This document shows, in pieces, positions 47,537 through 60,554 of a stretch of DNA of 64,000 nucleotides. Numbering within the stretch: position 1 is the stretch's first letter; the number at the start of each line of letters is the position of its first letter. The notes beneath the pieces were generated by a model that saw nothing but the letters and a program-made list of their open reading frames with translations, searched no databases and was not told where the DNA came from. Origin of the DNA: Ceratopteris richardii (Eukaryota > Streptophyta > Polypodiopsida > Polypodiales > Pteridaceae); NCBI GenBank assembly GCA_020310875.1, contig MU260072.1:851001-915000 (forward strand). Direction: 5' to 3'. A program made the translations under genes and the position numbers.

Positions 47537-49832
47537 TTGATAGCAGAGAAGGAGTACTGTTCATTTCTTTGAGTAGGTGTAGTGACCAAAATGGCATGTT
47601 TTTGGTTCACAATGAAACTCTAACTTATCTATTTTGATCCAATGATTTGAGGATCATCTTCCAAAGCACTTGGGGTAATCAATTGTACTTCTTGGAGAGT
47701 TTAGAGGGTCTACTTTGCACTGCTTAATTTATTTTTGGTTAGTTTGAGGAAGGAATTTTTAGCACCATCTCATCTCTCGAAGGTGTCCACCATCTCCTCC
47801 AAGAGTGAGAGCAACATCAATGTAAAATGGGAGATGGATTTCCATCATTCGTTGATAAATTGGACAGGGAAATTATCCAACCTAGTCCCTAAGGATGAAG
47901 GCTTATCTCTAAGGAAGAAGCTTGTATGGATACATATATGGAGGTGAAGAAATGCCAACCCTTAGAAGGAAACATAAACTTATAAGACAGGAGCAAGAGA
48001 GACTAGCTACATGGTGTGCAAAGGATGCTCTAGCCAAGTTTTATATATGTAATTCAATATCTATTTTTTTTATTACCTCAGATTAGGAATTGTTAGACTT
48101 CCTAAGAGACTTGGGAAGTACTATCTTCATACTTCTCATCAAATACAAGGGCTAGGAAGAATCAACTTTGGATGGAGTTCAAAACCTTGAAGAAGCAACC
48201 AAAGCAAAGTGTAGCTGACTATGTGACCAAGATGAAGGATGTAGATGATCAACTTGGGAGTATTGGAGAAGAAGTAGAAGAAGAGTAGATAGTAAGGCAG
48301 ATCATAAATGGCATCAAGGCTGATGTTAAATGGGAGTCTTTTACCACAACAATGGACCTATATATGGACATGTAGATACCTGACCTCAATACATTGATGG
48401 GGCAACTCTTCACACATGAGACAAAGCTCAACAAGAATGAAGATACTTCTAGAGGTAATCAATCTTCTACCCTTTACAGAGATTGAAATAAGAGAAAAGA
48501 TAAAGGTAAAGGTAAGAAGAATGAAGAAGAAGCAAGTACCTCTCAAGTGAATTTCACAAGTAGAGGTAGAGGTACTACAGGAAGGGGCAAAGGAGGAAAG
48601 CAAGGTAGGGCGACACCATAAAACTCTTCACCTTGCAACATTTGTGGCTTGACCAATCATAGCACAGATGAATGCTTTAGAAACACAAAGAATCAAAGAG
48701 GAAGAGGCTTCCTTTGAGGAGGCTATGGACAATCAAGAGGGAGGCTCAATATTGGAGGAAACAACTACCATCACAATTACAATCAAGGCTACAACAACAA
48801 CTATCAAGGAGGCTTCGGAGGAAGAAGAGACTACAACAACTATATAGATGATCAAGAGGATTCCCTATTACTCATGAATATGACAACCAAGCAAGGTAAA
48901 AATGATGAGTACCTATTATATATTGATTCTGGTGGTTCCAATCATGCAGTAGGCAATGTGGTATTATTGTATGATCTTGAAGAACCCAAAGGAAAGCATG
49001 AAGTTCAGACAAGTGACGACAATAGGCATTGAATAAAGAGGATTGGTAATGTTAATGCATTTGATGGTAATATGAATCTTCTAAGTAGGGTATTGTATGT
49101 GCCAACAATAACAGAAAATCTAATCAATGTTGGACAAATTTTTGAGAAGGGTTTATAGGTTAGATTCACAAGGCATGGAGAATATGTGGAGGTTCCTCAA
49201 CAAGGCTTTAAGATGATTGCAAAAGGTGAGAAATCTAGTAGACTTTTTACTTTTGAAGTTGAAGATACAAGAAATACTGCTCTCTTCAATTATAAGGACC
49301 AAACCCTATCTAAATTGGAGATATGGCATAAGAGAGTAGGTCATATAGGTGAAAGAAGATTGAAGCAAATATGCAAAAATAAGAGTGTGCTTGCATCCCA
49401 AATGTTCCTGAGAAACACATGATTTACAAATGTGGAGCATGCCAATTTGGCAAGTCACATAGGCAACTATTCAACAAAAGAGGATACATGTATGAAGACT
49501 ACTTGGAGCTTGTACAATGAGATGTGTGGGGTCCTAGCACGGAGCAATCAATTTCAAGATCAAGGTATTATGTTTCATTCATAGATGAGTATAGTAGATA
49601 GACAATCCTTTATTTTATGAAGCATAAAGATGAAGTTTTCACTTGTTTCAGAAAGTATTTGGCATTGGTTGAGAATCAAACAGGTAGAAGTTTGAAGAGG
49701 TTCAAATCTAATGGAGGTGGTGAGTATTTCTCACATGGGTTTTACTCCTTCTTACACGACAAAGGTATAAAGAGAGAGATTAAAACAAGGTACACTCTTG
49801 AATAGAATAGAGTGGTAGAGAGAAGAAATAGA
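47537..49832 (+). pseudogene. Copia element, 5' half: primer site, gag, protease, integrase start
   Basis: TTGATAGCAGAG at 47537-47548 resembles the initiator tRNA-Met primer site (10 of 12). Translation then gives gag (KTLKKQPKQSVADYVTKMKD near 48183), a basic RGRG-rich stretch, a zinc knuckle (CNICGLTNHSTDEC near 48637), an Asn/Gly-rich segment, the protease site (LLYIDSGGSNHAVG near 48917), the GAG-pre-integrase domain (LEIWHKRVGHIGERRLKQIC near 49315) and the integrase start. About a dozen stops or shifts are present. The integrase is cut at 49832 by the large CACTA element in the RVVERRNRH segment. The rest should lie beyond the right edge. Confidence 0.85.
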
Positions 49833-50110
49833 CACTACAACATATGAGGGGCATACCGACGCTGCATATACCGACGGTCATAGTCGGCGTCCGTATAGGC
49901 CTCGGAAAATCTCACTAAGAGATACCGACGGTCAAGTGACCGTCGGTATGACCATTTTAAACGGATCGTCGGTGTGGCCCGCAGCCGCCGGTATAAGCGT
50001 CGGTATAGGCGTCGGTATATGCATCGGTATGAGCATCGGTATAAGCGTCGGTAAATTACTGGCAACTATCGACGCGTATACCGACGTCCATACCGGCGCC
50101 TATACCGGCG
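49833..50110. promoter_or_regulatory. CACTA terminus and subterminal repeats
   Basis: After the terminus there are about fifteen TACCGACG / CGTCGGTAT motifs in both orientations. They include a near-perfect palindrome (ATACCGACGGTCA 49922-49934, TGACCGTCGGTAT 49937-49949) and a direct series of GCGTCGGTATA-type units at 49990-50060. Likely transposase-binding array and promoter region, by analogy with En/Spm. Confidence 0.85.
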
Positions 50111-50294
50111 GCGAATTTTTAAACATACCGCGAACCCGAGAGCAAAACTTCACATTTCTGCGCGTGTTTGAGTATTGTCGGTCTACTGTCGAACTTGCGC
50201 ACGCGAACCTGCATTGTCTTGTGCACACACACACACACACACGGATCTCTTTCTCTACACACACACTCTCTCTCGGCTTAGCTCTCACATCTTG
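50111..50294 (+). other. Putative leader exon 1 of the CACTA transcript
   Basis: Ends at a strong donor (CATCTTG then GTAAGTGCTG, GT at 50295). A matching donor is conserved at the corresponding place in the non-autonomous element. The transcription start is unknown; no TATA box is clear. No long frame, so it is probably untranslated. Confidence 0.45.
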
Positions 50295-50374
50295 GTAAGT
50301 GCTGCACGTATTGTTAGCATTTGTGTTTCTCTATACTTTAGGGTTTCTAATTTCTCTTTTCCTTGATTTTGCAG

Positions 50375-50461
50375 AAGTTCGTTGGCGTCGATTGTTTGGA
50401 ACTGAACGAGAGACGACCTACATTACGCTTTGACGACAACGATTCAAAAAGAGACATACTT
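50375..50461 (+). other. Leader exon 2 of the CACTA transcript (87 bp)
   Basis: Bounded by acceptor TGATTTTGCAG (ends 50374) and donor GTAAGTGATT (starts 50462). The length and both splice sites match the exon unit found three times in the non-autonomous CACTA. That conservation is the main evidence that it is a real exon. Confidence 0.6.
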
Positions 50462-50489
50462 GTAAGTGATTCTTTTATTCGCTATTGAT

Positions 50490-50504
50490 AGAGAGAGAAG
50501 GAGA

Positions 50505-50564
<60 letters not shown>

Positions 50565-51185
50565 AAGAAAGAGAGAGAGAGAAGAGAAAGGAAGATACAC
50601 ATTAATTTACACATGCATACATACACACATACATGTACACACCTGCATGCTTACATACACACACCTATACACACATGCATCCTTACATACACACACCTAT
50701 ACACACATACATGCTTACATACACACATACATATACACATATGCATGCATACACACACACATAAATTTACACACATGCATACATACACACACATGCATAC
50801 ACACATACATACACACACATATATACACATATGCATACATACACATACACACACACACATACACACATACATATATACACACATATACACACATGCATGC
50901 ATACATACACACACATATACCGGCATGCATGCATACACACATATATACACACATATACACACATGCATGTATACATACACACACATGTATACGCATGCAT
51001 ACACATACACACACATACACATACATGCATGCATACATACACACACGTACACACACATGCACACACATGCATGCCTACATACACACACATACACATACAC
51101 CCACATGTATACATACACACACACATGTACACATGCATACATACACACACATATATACACACATGCATACATACACATATAATCC
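50490..51185. repeat. (GA)n then (ACAT/ACAC)n microsatellites in the intron
   Basis: A GA-rich run (50490-50590) followed by about 0.6 kb of ACAC/ATAC repeats. Directly inside the proposed intron after exon 2. The order (donor, GA-rich, ACAT-rich) is the same as in the non-autonomous element read on its minus strand. Confidence 0.92.
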
Positions 51186-51227
51186 TATTTTTATTTTGAA
51201 GTTTTTGTTTTACATCAAATATATAAA

Positions 51228-54000
51228 AATAGGATTAGGGTTTTAGGGTTAAATATTTAAGATTAGAGTTTTAGGGTTTTAAATAGGATTAGGGTTTTAG
51301 GGTTAAATATTTAAGATTAGGGTTTTAGGGTTTTAGGTCTAGATATTTAAGATTAAGGTTTTAGGGTTTAGTATTTCAGATTTAAGTCTAAGTCTTTCTG
51401 ATTAGGGTTTTAGGATTTTAATACGTAGATAACATATATACACAAGCACACATATACATATAATACATACATACATGTAGATACACATGCATACAAAAAT
51501 ATACATATTTTAGATTTAAATCTTTAAGATTAGGGTCTTAGTGTTATAACACCTACATAAGATATATGCACACATACACATGCACATGTAATACATATAT
51601 ACATGTATATACACATGTATACATAAATATACATATTTTAGGTTTACATATTTAAGATTAGGGTTTTAGGGTTTAGTATTTCATATTTAAGTCTAAGTCT
51701 TTCTGATTAGGGTTTTAGGATTTTAATACGTAGATTACATATATACACAAACACACATATACATATAATACATACATACATGTAGATACACATGCATACA
51801 AAAATATACATATTTTAGATTTAAATCTTTAAGATTAGGGTTTTAGGTTTATAACACCTACATAAGATATATGCACACATACACATGCACATGTAATACA
51901 TATATACATGTATATACACATGTATACAAAAATATACATATTTTAGGTCTACATATTTAAGATTAGGGTTTTAGGGTTTAGTATTTCTGATCTAGAATTT
52001 TAAGATTAGGGTTTTAATTAAATATATATAATTATATAAAATTAAATATATAAAAATAGGATTATGTAAGGAAAAAAAATCTGAATATATAAATAAATAT
52101 ATATATAGAATAAGATAAATATATACATAAATAAATATAAAAATAACTAATGTTTTAAATAATTTAATTAAATATTTATAATTAAATTTATAAAAATAGG
52201 ATTACGTATGGAAAAAAAATCTAAATATATAAATAAATATATATATAAAATAAGATAATTATATACATAAATAAATATAAAAAGAACTAGTGTTTTAAAT
52301 AATTTAATTCAATATATATAATTAAATATGTAAAATTAAATATATAAAAATAGGATAACGTAAGGAAAAGAAATCTGAATATATAAATAAATACGTAGAT
52401 AATATATATACACAAGCACACATATACATATAATACATACATACATGTAGATACACGTGCATACAAAAATATACATATTTTAGATTTAAATCTTTAAGAT
52501 TAGGGTTTTAGGGTTATAACACCTACATAAGATATATGCACACATACACATGCACATGTAATACATATATACATGTATATACACATGTATACAGAAATAT
52601 ACATATTTTAGGTCTACATATTTAAGATTAGGGTTTTTTGGGTTTAGTATTTCAGATTTATGTCTAAGTCTTTCTGATTAGGGTTTTAGGATTTTAATAC
52701 GTAGATTACATATAATACATACATACATGTAGGTACACATGCATACAAAATATACATATTTTAGATTTAAATCTTTAAGATTAGGGTTTTAGGTTTATAA
52801 CACCTACATAAGATATATGCATACATACACATGCACATGTAATACATATATACATGTATATACGCATGTATACAGAAATATACATATTTTAGGTCTACAT
52901 ATTTAAGATTAGGGTTTTAGGGTTTAGTATTTCAGATCTAGAATTTAAAGATTAGGGTTTTAATTAAATATATATAATTAAATATATAAAATTAAATATA
53001 TAAAAATAGGAGTACGTAAGGAAAAAAATCAGAATATATAAATAAATATATATATAAAATAAGATAATTATATACATAAATAAATATAAAAAGAACTAGT
53101 GTTTTAAATAATTTAATTAAATATATATAATTAAATATATAAAATTAAATATATAAAATTAAATATATGAAAATAGGATTACGTAAGGAAAAAAATCTGA
53201 ATATATAAATAAATATATATATAAAATAAGATAATTATATACATAAGTAAATATAAAAAGAACTAGTGTTTTAAATAATTTATTTAAATATTTATAATTA
53301 AATATATAAAATTAAATATATAAAAATAAGATTACGTAAGAAAAAAAATCTGAATATATAAATAAATATATATATATAATAAGATAATTATATACATAAA
53401 TAAATATAAAAAGAACTAGTGTTTTAAATTATTTAATTAAATATATATAATTAAATTTATATAATTAAATATAATTAAGTAAAGAAAAAATCTGAATATA
53501 TAAATAAATACATAAATACACAAACACACGTACTTATATACCTATCTATATTCACATATATATACATATACACATATATATACATATACACATATGTATA
53601 CACATATATATACACATGCATACATATGTATACATGTTTTAGTTCTAGGTCATTTGGATTAGGGTTTTAGGGTTTTAACATGTACATAACATATATACAC
53701 ACATACACATACACATATAATACATATATACATGTATATACACATGTGTATAGAAATATACATAATTTAGGTCCAGATCTTTAAAATTAGGGTTTTAGGG
53801 TTTAGGCATACATATAACTTAATTAAGAGGAAAAAAATCTGAATAAATAAATAAATATATATATAAAATAGGATCAATCAAGAAAAAATCCGAATATATA
53901 GATAAAATAGGATAGCTATAAAGATTAGGGTTTTAAAACTAGGATTTTAAGTTTTTTTAGGTATTTAAGTATTTAGATCTTTAAGAGTTAGATTTTTAGG
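51228..54000. repeat. Telomere-like and AT-rich higher-order repeats in the intron
   Basis: Dozens of GATTAGGGTTTTAGGG-type motifs, close to the plant telomere repeat TTTAGGG. A unit of about 305 bp starts at TACGTAGAT near 51422, 51727, 52392 and 52699. Two such units plus an AT-rich block form a higher-order repeat of about 970 bp (51422 to 52392). The AT-rich blocks (52030-52390, 52960-53510) themselves consist of 140-160-bp units containing TAAATAAATATATATATA and AACTAGTGTTTTAAA. Confidence 0.9.
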
Positions 54001-54054
54001 TTTAATAAAAAAAGAAATGTTCTAAAATGTTCTAAAATATCCATATTGTAGCAG

Positions 54055-55738
54055 ATGGCTTCTTTGGATCTTGAAGAGAGAATGGCATGTCCTTGCACAC
54101 AGTGCAAGTATCAAATTTATCAGAAACGACGGATTTCTACTGCACATTAGAGAGTATGGATCCTTTGATAGGAGTCGATTGGAAAACCTACGCTATCATT
54201 CGCATGGTCCCCCAGGTGAGCAGATGGATCCAAATGACATTGCACCGGTAACATCTCGTGGACAAAAGAGAGCAAAAAAGCACTTAGACATAGAAGCAAG
54301 CAATAATAATATTACACAGAATGAACATATGGAAGAGATGCTTGAAGCATTTTATAAGATGGACGAAGATCATGATTGTGAAGAAGGTGTCGAGGAGAGT
54401 TTCATGGACACAACAGAAATTCCACGATCAGAAGTTGATGAAGAATATGAAAACATGCGAAGATTAGCTCGTTTACCACTTTACAATGGAGCAAAGATAT
54501 CTGTACTACGTGCTTCACTCGCGATGCTCAATCTGCAATCCATTTATGGATGGTCAGATAGTAGTGTCACTGAATTGTTCAGGTAAGTGGAGAACAAATT
54601 GGCTTTCATTATTGTATCACAATAACTTCATTTACTTACTAATATCATTTTAATTGCTTATTGTAGGCTTCTTAAAGATCAAATTTTGCTAGAGGGCAAT
54701 GACATGCCTCCAACACGTGGAGATGCGAAAAAACTTTTACAGTCCATTGGAATGGATTATACGAAAATTCATGCTTGTCCGAATGATTGCATTCTCTTTC
54801 GGAATGAGTATGAGCATCTCCACGTATGTCCCAAGTGTGGAGCAAATAGGTTTAGAGAAGACGTTATAGGTGAAGCAATCCCCGCAAAGGTTCTTCGCCA
54901 CTTTCCTATCATTCCACGAATTAAGAACATGTTTAGATGCAAATCTATAGCTGAGTTAATGTCATGGCATACAAAGAGCAGGTCTACAGATAATGTAATG
55001 CGAGTGCCAGCTGACTCTGATGCTTGGAAGCACATAGATAGTAAGTGTCCAGAGTTTGCTTGTGAGCCTCGGTCCATACGTCTAGGCCTAGCTATGGATG
55101 GAGTGAATCCATTTGAATTATGCAATTCTTCATGGAGCACATGGCCTGTATGTTTGGTCAATTATAATATCCCACCATGGTTGGCCACAAAGAAAGGTCA
55201 TTTATTGTTAGCTCTTATTGTACCAGGTAAGTATAAGGTAAAAAACATGGATGTATATCTTGCACCACTTGTAGAAGAACTGCACATTTTATGGGATGGT
55301 ATCACTGTGTGTGACATGTCTCAACCTATAAGAAGACGAGACGTGCGAGTGCAAGGCATACTTATGTGGACAATGCATGATTGGCCCGGTTATGGTGAAT
55401 GTTCAGGTTTATCGATTTCGGGTTACCATGCTTGTCCTTTATGTGGACCACGACTCGAAGCACGCTATTCCAAAGCACTACGTAAAACTGTCTATGAAGG
55501 ACGTCATAGATATTTGCCTGATGGGCATCTTTTACGTGAAGGACAAATTGGTCGAGAAGCGCAACACCAAATGAAAGCTAGCGATTGGAAACAACTGTGG
55601 GATTCAGAAAATCCAATTGCTGGCATGAAATGGTTGTCCATTTTTCATGAACTCCCTTATTGGAGTGAATTGGTGATCAATCATTTGGTAGATCCGATGC
55701 ATATTTTCAAGAATGTGGGAGAGATGCTTTGGAAAACT
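54055..55738 (+). pseudogene. CACTA TNP2-type transposase, 5' part
   Basis: The protein family cuts and joins CACTA ends (Transposase_21). The ATG at 54055 follows an acceptor (ATTGTAGCAG). The N-terminus has the transposase-associated zinc motif CPCTQC (residues 12-17). A one-base shift around 54100-54125 is then needed to enter the next frame (IRNDGFLLHIREYG, RYHSHG). The exon ends at 54582 (donor GTAAGT); the intron is 54583-54666; exon 2 starts LLKDQILLEGNDMPPTR. It includes CPNDCILFRNEYEHLHVCPKCG, the core GLAMDGVNPFELCNSSWSTW with its catalytic-type Asp, IPPWLATKKGHLLLALIVPG and MWTMHDWPGYGECSG. The reading frame is cut at 55738 by a copia insertion in the sequence for GEMLWKT; the remainder resumes at 60785. 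Confidence 0.93.
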
Positions 55739-55968
55739 TGTTGGAGTTAGACGTCTGCGGAAGCACGCGAACAGCACAAGGAAGAAGAAGAAGCTTGGAG
55801 CACAACACACAAGACTGAATGTATTACTAGAGAATGTACAAAGATAAGTAGCCCATTAGGGCAATAGGCGTATATACAAGCCGGGGGAAAAAAACCTCCT
55901 AAAGAGGGAAAAAAGTGCCCCGGCAGTCCTAGAGTGTTCACACACATCACTACCTAAATATATCAACA
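55739..55968 (-). repeat. Copia 3' LTR
   Basis: 230 bp, starts TGTTGGAG and ends TATCAACA on the plus strand. Next to the polypurine tract. Confidence 0.96.
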
Positions 55969-56042
55969 AATCCCCCCTGGGAGTGATGCGGTGAACAAGG
56001 AGCTGGCACTCATGTATAAGGAAGTGCCAAGCTATGTGGAAA

Positions 56043-59000
56043 TCACTCCACAAAAGGAAGTAAGCCCAAAGCTTTGCGGAAAGCTTCAAACTTCTCCCTA
56101 GGCAGAGCCTTCGTGAAAAGGTCTGCAATTTTCTCCTGCGTGGGCACATATGCCAAGCTGATCTCCCCAGCAGAGAACCTCTCCCTGACATAGTGATAAT
56201 GCAACTCAATGTGCTTAGTGCGAGCATGGAACACAGGGTTCCTCGCAATTGCCAATGCGCTCTGACTGTCAGTGAAGATGGTGGTGGCAGAAGACTGGCC
56301 AACACCCAAATCAGCCATAAGGCATCTGAGCCACACACACTCAACAGTCGCTGTGAAAGCTGCCCTATACTCAGCCTCACAACTGGAAGTGGCCACAGTA
56401 GGCTGCTTCTTGCTCAACCAAGATATACATGAGCTACCAAGCATGAAGCAAAAGCCACTGGTGGACACACGAGTGTCATAGCAACCAGCCCAATCTGAGT
56501 CAGAAAAAGCATGCAAATCTAGTGGTAGTGATCCCCCCTTGGGATAAAACAACCCAAGTAGCTGAGTACCACTCAAGTAGCGAAAGATGCGCTTAACCGC
56601 TTTCCAATGCGTGACTCCTGGGCAATGCATAAACCTGCTCATCTGTGAGACAGCAAACTGAATATTTGGCCGAGCAATGCATAAGTAAATCAAGCATCCA
56701 ACAGCCTGCTGATAGAGAACAGCATCAAATGCATCTCCAGCATCATGAAGACTCAATCGTAAACCTGTCTCCATAGGAGTGGCAATAGGCTTACAGTCTT
56801 CCAGGCCAAAACGCTGCAATAATGTGTCGATATATTTCGTTTGACACAAAGCCATTCCACCATCAACTTGCATAAACTGAATGCCCAAATAGTGATGCAA
56901 ATGCCCCAAATCAGACATCTCAAATGAGGAATGCAAATTAGCCTTGAAATCAGCAATATGCTTCTCAATAGGACCAGTGAGCAGCATGCCGTCTACATAG
57001 ACAACAATGATCAGAAGCACATCATAAGCACGCTTAACATATAAGGTGCTTTCAGTTGGACTGTTCTCAAAACCACGTGGTGCTTGCTTTAAACCATATA
57101 ACGCCTTCTTTAACCTGCACACCTGGTTTTCATGCCCTTTCTGCACAAAGCCACGGGGCTGAAAAACATACACTTCTTCATGCAAGTCACCATTCAGAAA
57201 TGTTGTTTTAATGTCCAACTGATGTGCATTCCAACCATGATGGGCTGCAAGTGCACAAATGCTCCGAACAGTAGTCATACGGCATGTAGGTGCAAAGGTC
57301 TCATCAAAATCAATGCCTCTTTCCTGCGCATAACCCTTTGCAACAAGCCTAGCCTTATACCTGTCAACTGTACCATCAGGTTTACGCTTCAACTTGTATA
57401 CCCACTTAGTGCCAATGGCCTTCTTGCAAGGAGGCAAGTCACATAAAGACCATGTACCATTCTTCATTATAGCATCATATTCAGATTGCATAGCAGCCAT
57501 CCAATTTTTTGAATTTTGTGCTTCATCAAAAGAAACAAGCTCATTCTCATCACAGAGACTAGATGCAGCCATAGCATAGCAATCTGATGCAAAGGAGGCA
57601 CTATGAGAGCCTGAACGAGTACGATATGACAAAGCTGCATCTAATTTGCTGTCACGCAAAGTCTACACCAGCCATTTTGGCATAGTTTTTGCCTGCTCAA
57701 TATCAGCTCTCTCATCAACAAGTGCATCATGTAAATCTGCATCAGAAATGGAATGATCTGCCTCATCATATGAAACCTGCAAAGGCTGAGAAGTTGCCTC
57801 ATTAGGACCAGCACTAGCCTGTCCACCTGTAAAAAGAGGCATCAAAGTATCATACATGTCTTTGGAGCTAACAGATGTCTCCTTAGTACATGAAAGCAAT
57901 GGCTGAATAGCATCTTCCACAAAGACAACATCACGGCTAACCAGAATGCGTTTAGTTTGTGGATGATACAGACGATAGCCTTTACTTTCAGAACTGTACC
58001 CAACAAAAATACATTTTACTGCCTTATCATCCAATTTTTTGCGATGTTGTTCAGGCACTAATGCATATGCCAAACAACCAAAAACACGCAGATGAGCAAC
58101 AGATGGCTTGCGATCATGCCAAGCCTCATATGGAGTGATAGACTGCAACGCTTTAGTGGGACACCTGTTCAGTACATATGCTGCACACATGACAACCTCA
58201 AGCCAGAAACTATGTGGTAAAGCCTCACTTTTGACCATGCACCTCGCCATCTCCATGAGTGACCTGTTCTTTTGTTCAGCAACTCCATTTTGTTGAGGTG
58301 TATACGGTACTGTACACTGATGTTTTATCCCACGTTCAGCCAAAAATGCATTAAAATCTGAAGACATATATTCCCCCCCTCGATCAGAACGGAGGGTGCC
58401 CATTTTACATGCTGACAGATTTTCAGCCAAAACCAAAAACTGTTTGAAGCACATGAACAATTCGGACTTTGCTTTGAGTGGATATACCCATGCATGCCTG
58501 GAAAAATCATCAATGAAAGTCACGAAGTAAAGGTAATTTCCAAAAGAGGGTGTCTGCATAGGACCACAGACATCACTATGTACAAGCTACAATTTCTGCG
58601 TAGCCCGAACTGAACCATCTTTTGGAAAGGAAGAATGCTGCATTTTGCCCAAAATACAGCCTTCACAAATATGTTTTCCACGTGCCTCAAGTTTGGGTAA
58701 AGAGGACAGCATTTCAGATTTCTGCAGGCGTAACAAACTAGCAAAATTCAGATGACCAAAGCGTGCATGCCAAAGCTTTGCATCTGACATAGCCTGAGAA
58801 TCATGAACTACACATGCCGAATCATTCACAGATCTTTCATAGTCTATGAGCTTATATAGCCCACGACATAAAATGCCAGAAGCAATAATCACATCTCCAT
58901 TTGAGAGATCATGAACTGTACACCTATCATCAACAAATTTCACAACCAAGCCAATCTTTGCTAATGCAGAAACTGATAACAGATTCTTTTTGATCCCTGG

Positions 59001-60277
59001 CACAAATAAAGCATCTGACAAAGTGAAAGAACAACCATCAGCAGTAGTCAGAATGATCTTACCAACTCCCATAACAGGATAAGAGGAGTTATTGGCGCAT
59101 GTGACAATATTCCCTGTAGGGGCAGGCTCGAGTGAAGAGAAGAAACTGCGCTACGAGGTAATATGTTTGGTTGCCCCACTGTCAAAGTACCAAACATCTG
59201 AGTCCACTGCATACATGCACTGCTCATAAGAAGATGGGTCAAAACTACAAACAGTAGTAAACGCCCATTCTTCTTCCTGCACAAGATTAGCAGACTCTGT
59301 TTTTGGTGTAGAGGCTTCTGCAGCAACCATTCCAGCCTCCTTTTTCTTTGCCTCTTTAGCAGCCAGTTTTGGACAGTTCTTTATGATATGATCATTGCCT
59401 TTACAGTACTTACAAAACAATTTCTGCTTTTCTAATTTTTTCTCATCTTTGTCTTGGTTCTTTGAATGTGCAGCATTTGCAGATTTCTGCTTACTAGTAG
59501 AAGAGCTCCATTTTCCTTTGCCCTTCTGACTAGCCAGGAAAGCTTGATCTGCAACTTGCATAATGGACCTGTTCTGCCTGGACTGATCTTCCTGCAATAG
59601 AACAGAGACTAACTCCTCAAATGATAAGGCATTCGGATTGCCTTTCATCATCAATCGAAGAGTAGAAGCAAAACTCTGATATGAGTCAGGAAGACCATTC
59701 AAAACGGTCTGCACAAGTGAGCTATCTGGTATAACCTCATCAGCAGAAATCAACTGTTCCTTTAAATCTTTGATCTTTGTTAGGAAACCGTCCATAGAAT
59801 CACCTTCTTTCATGTGCTCACTCTCCAACTGTTTTCAGAGATAAGCAACACGAGCCTCATTCCTAGCTTGGTACAATGTGGTAAGTGTATCCAAGCATCC
59901 CTAGCTGTTCTGCAAGAGCGTATATGAGGAATAATGGCACGTTTGACAGACAAAGCTATCAATGCATGTGCCTGGGCATCTCTGCCATCCCAACGAATCT
60001 GCTCTGCAGTAGGTGCAACAAAAACAGCAGCACGAACAGGAATCTACACAATATCATCTTCAACACCATCTTCATCAGCTCTAGCACCTCCAGCACCTGT
60101 ATTTGTAGTACCTGTAGTCGCAAGTGTAACAGGACGTCTTTCAACACCCTGCACAATGTTCCACAGTCCTTTTGCAACCAATACATGTCGCATCATATAA
60201 GCCCATAATGGGTAGTTGGTACCATCCAACTTATCCTCAACAACCAACATATGGAATACATCACTGCTTTCAGCCAT
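56043..60277 (-). pseudogene. Copia gag-pol polyprotein, disabled
   Basis: Start codon at 60275-60277. Domains on the minus strand: gag (DKLDGTNYPLWAYMM to about 59500), zinc knuckle CKYCKGNDHIIKNC (near 59400), protease site WYFDSGATKHITS (near 59165), GAG-pre-integrase (LWHARFGHLNFASLLRLQ near 58780), integrase (FVTFIDDFSRHAWVYPL; LRSDRGGEY; PYTPQQNGVAEQKNRSLMEM), RT (NGTWSLCDLPPCKKAIGTKW; LDIKTTFLNGD; VVYVDGMLL) and RNase H (FSDSDWAGCYDTR; SCEAEYRAA; HARTKHIELHYHYVRE), ending LLPFVE and a stop. Defects: stops near 60050, 59833, 59149, 58585 and 57660, a frameshift near 59880, a short deletion in RT after LKQAPRGFE, and YVDG in place of the catalytic YVDD. All five stops are TAG or TGA and could derive from CAG or CGA by C-to-T change. 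Confidence 0.95.
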
Positions 60278-60540
60278 GGCCGGCGACTAAAATACCTTGA
60301 TGCAGAAAATTGACTGTATCTCAAAAAGTTGAACGGAACTCCTGAGACGAGTTCTGCTAGACCTGTAGCAAAATTCGAGACGCTTAAACTGGCGAACAGA
60401 AACTGGTATATACCTTTGGCACAAAAGGACGAAATAGCCTGCACAAGCGTTGCGATAGTGCATTCGGAGGCCGAAACGAGCTCAGATCTGAGACTGCAAA
60501 CGGAGGAGTGTCGACGGTGCCCTAGATGAAGCGACGACCT

Positions 60541-60552
60541 GCTCTGATACCA
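60541..60552 (-). other. Copia primer-binding site (initiator tRNA-Met)
   Basis: Complement of TGGTATCAGAGC, two bases from the 5' LTR. Confidence 0.93.
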
Positions 60553-60554
60553 AT

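Noticed and set aside
50466-51246. Frames of up to 253 codons, Arg/Glu then His/Thr rich
   Set aside because: GA and ACAC microsatellite translations inside a transposon intron.
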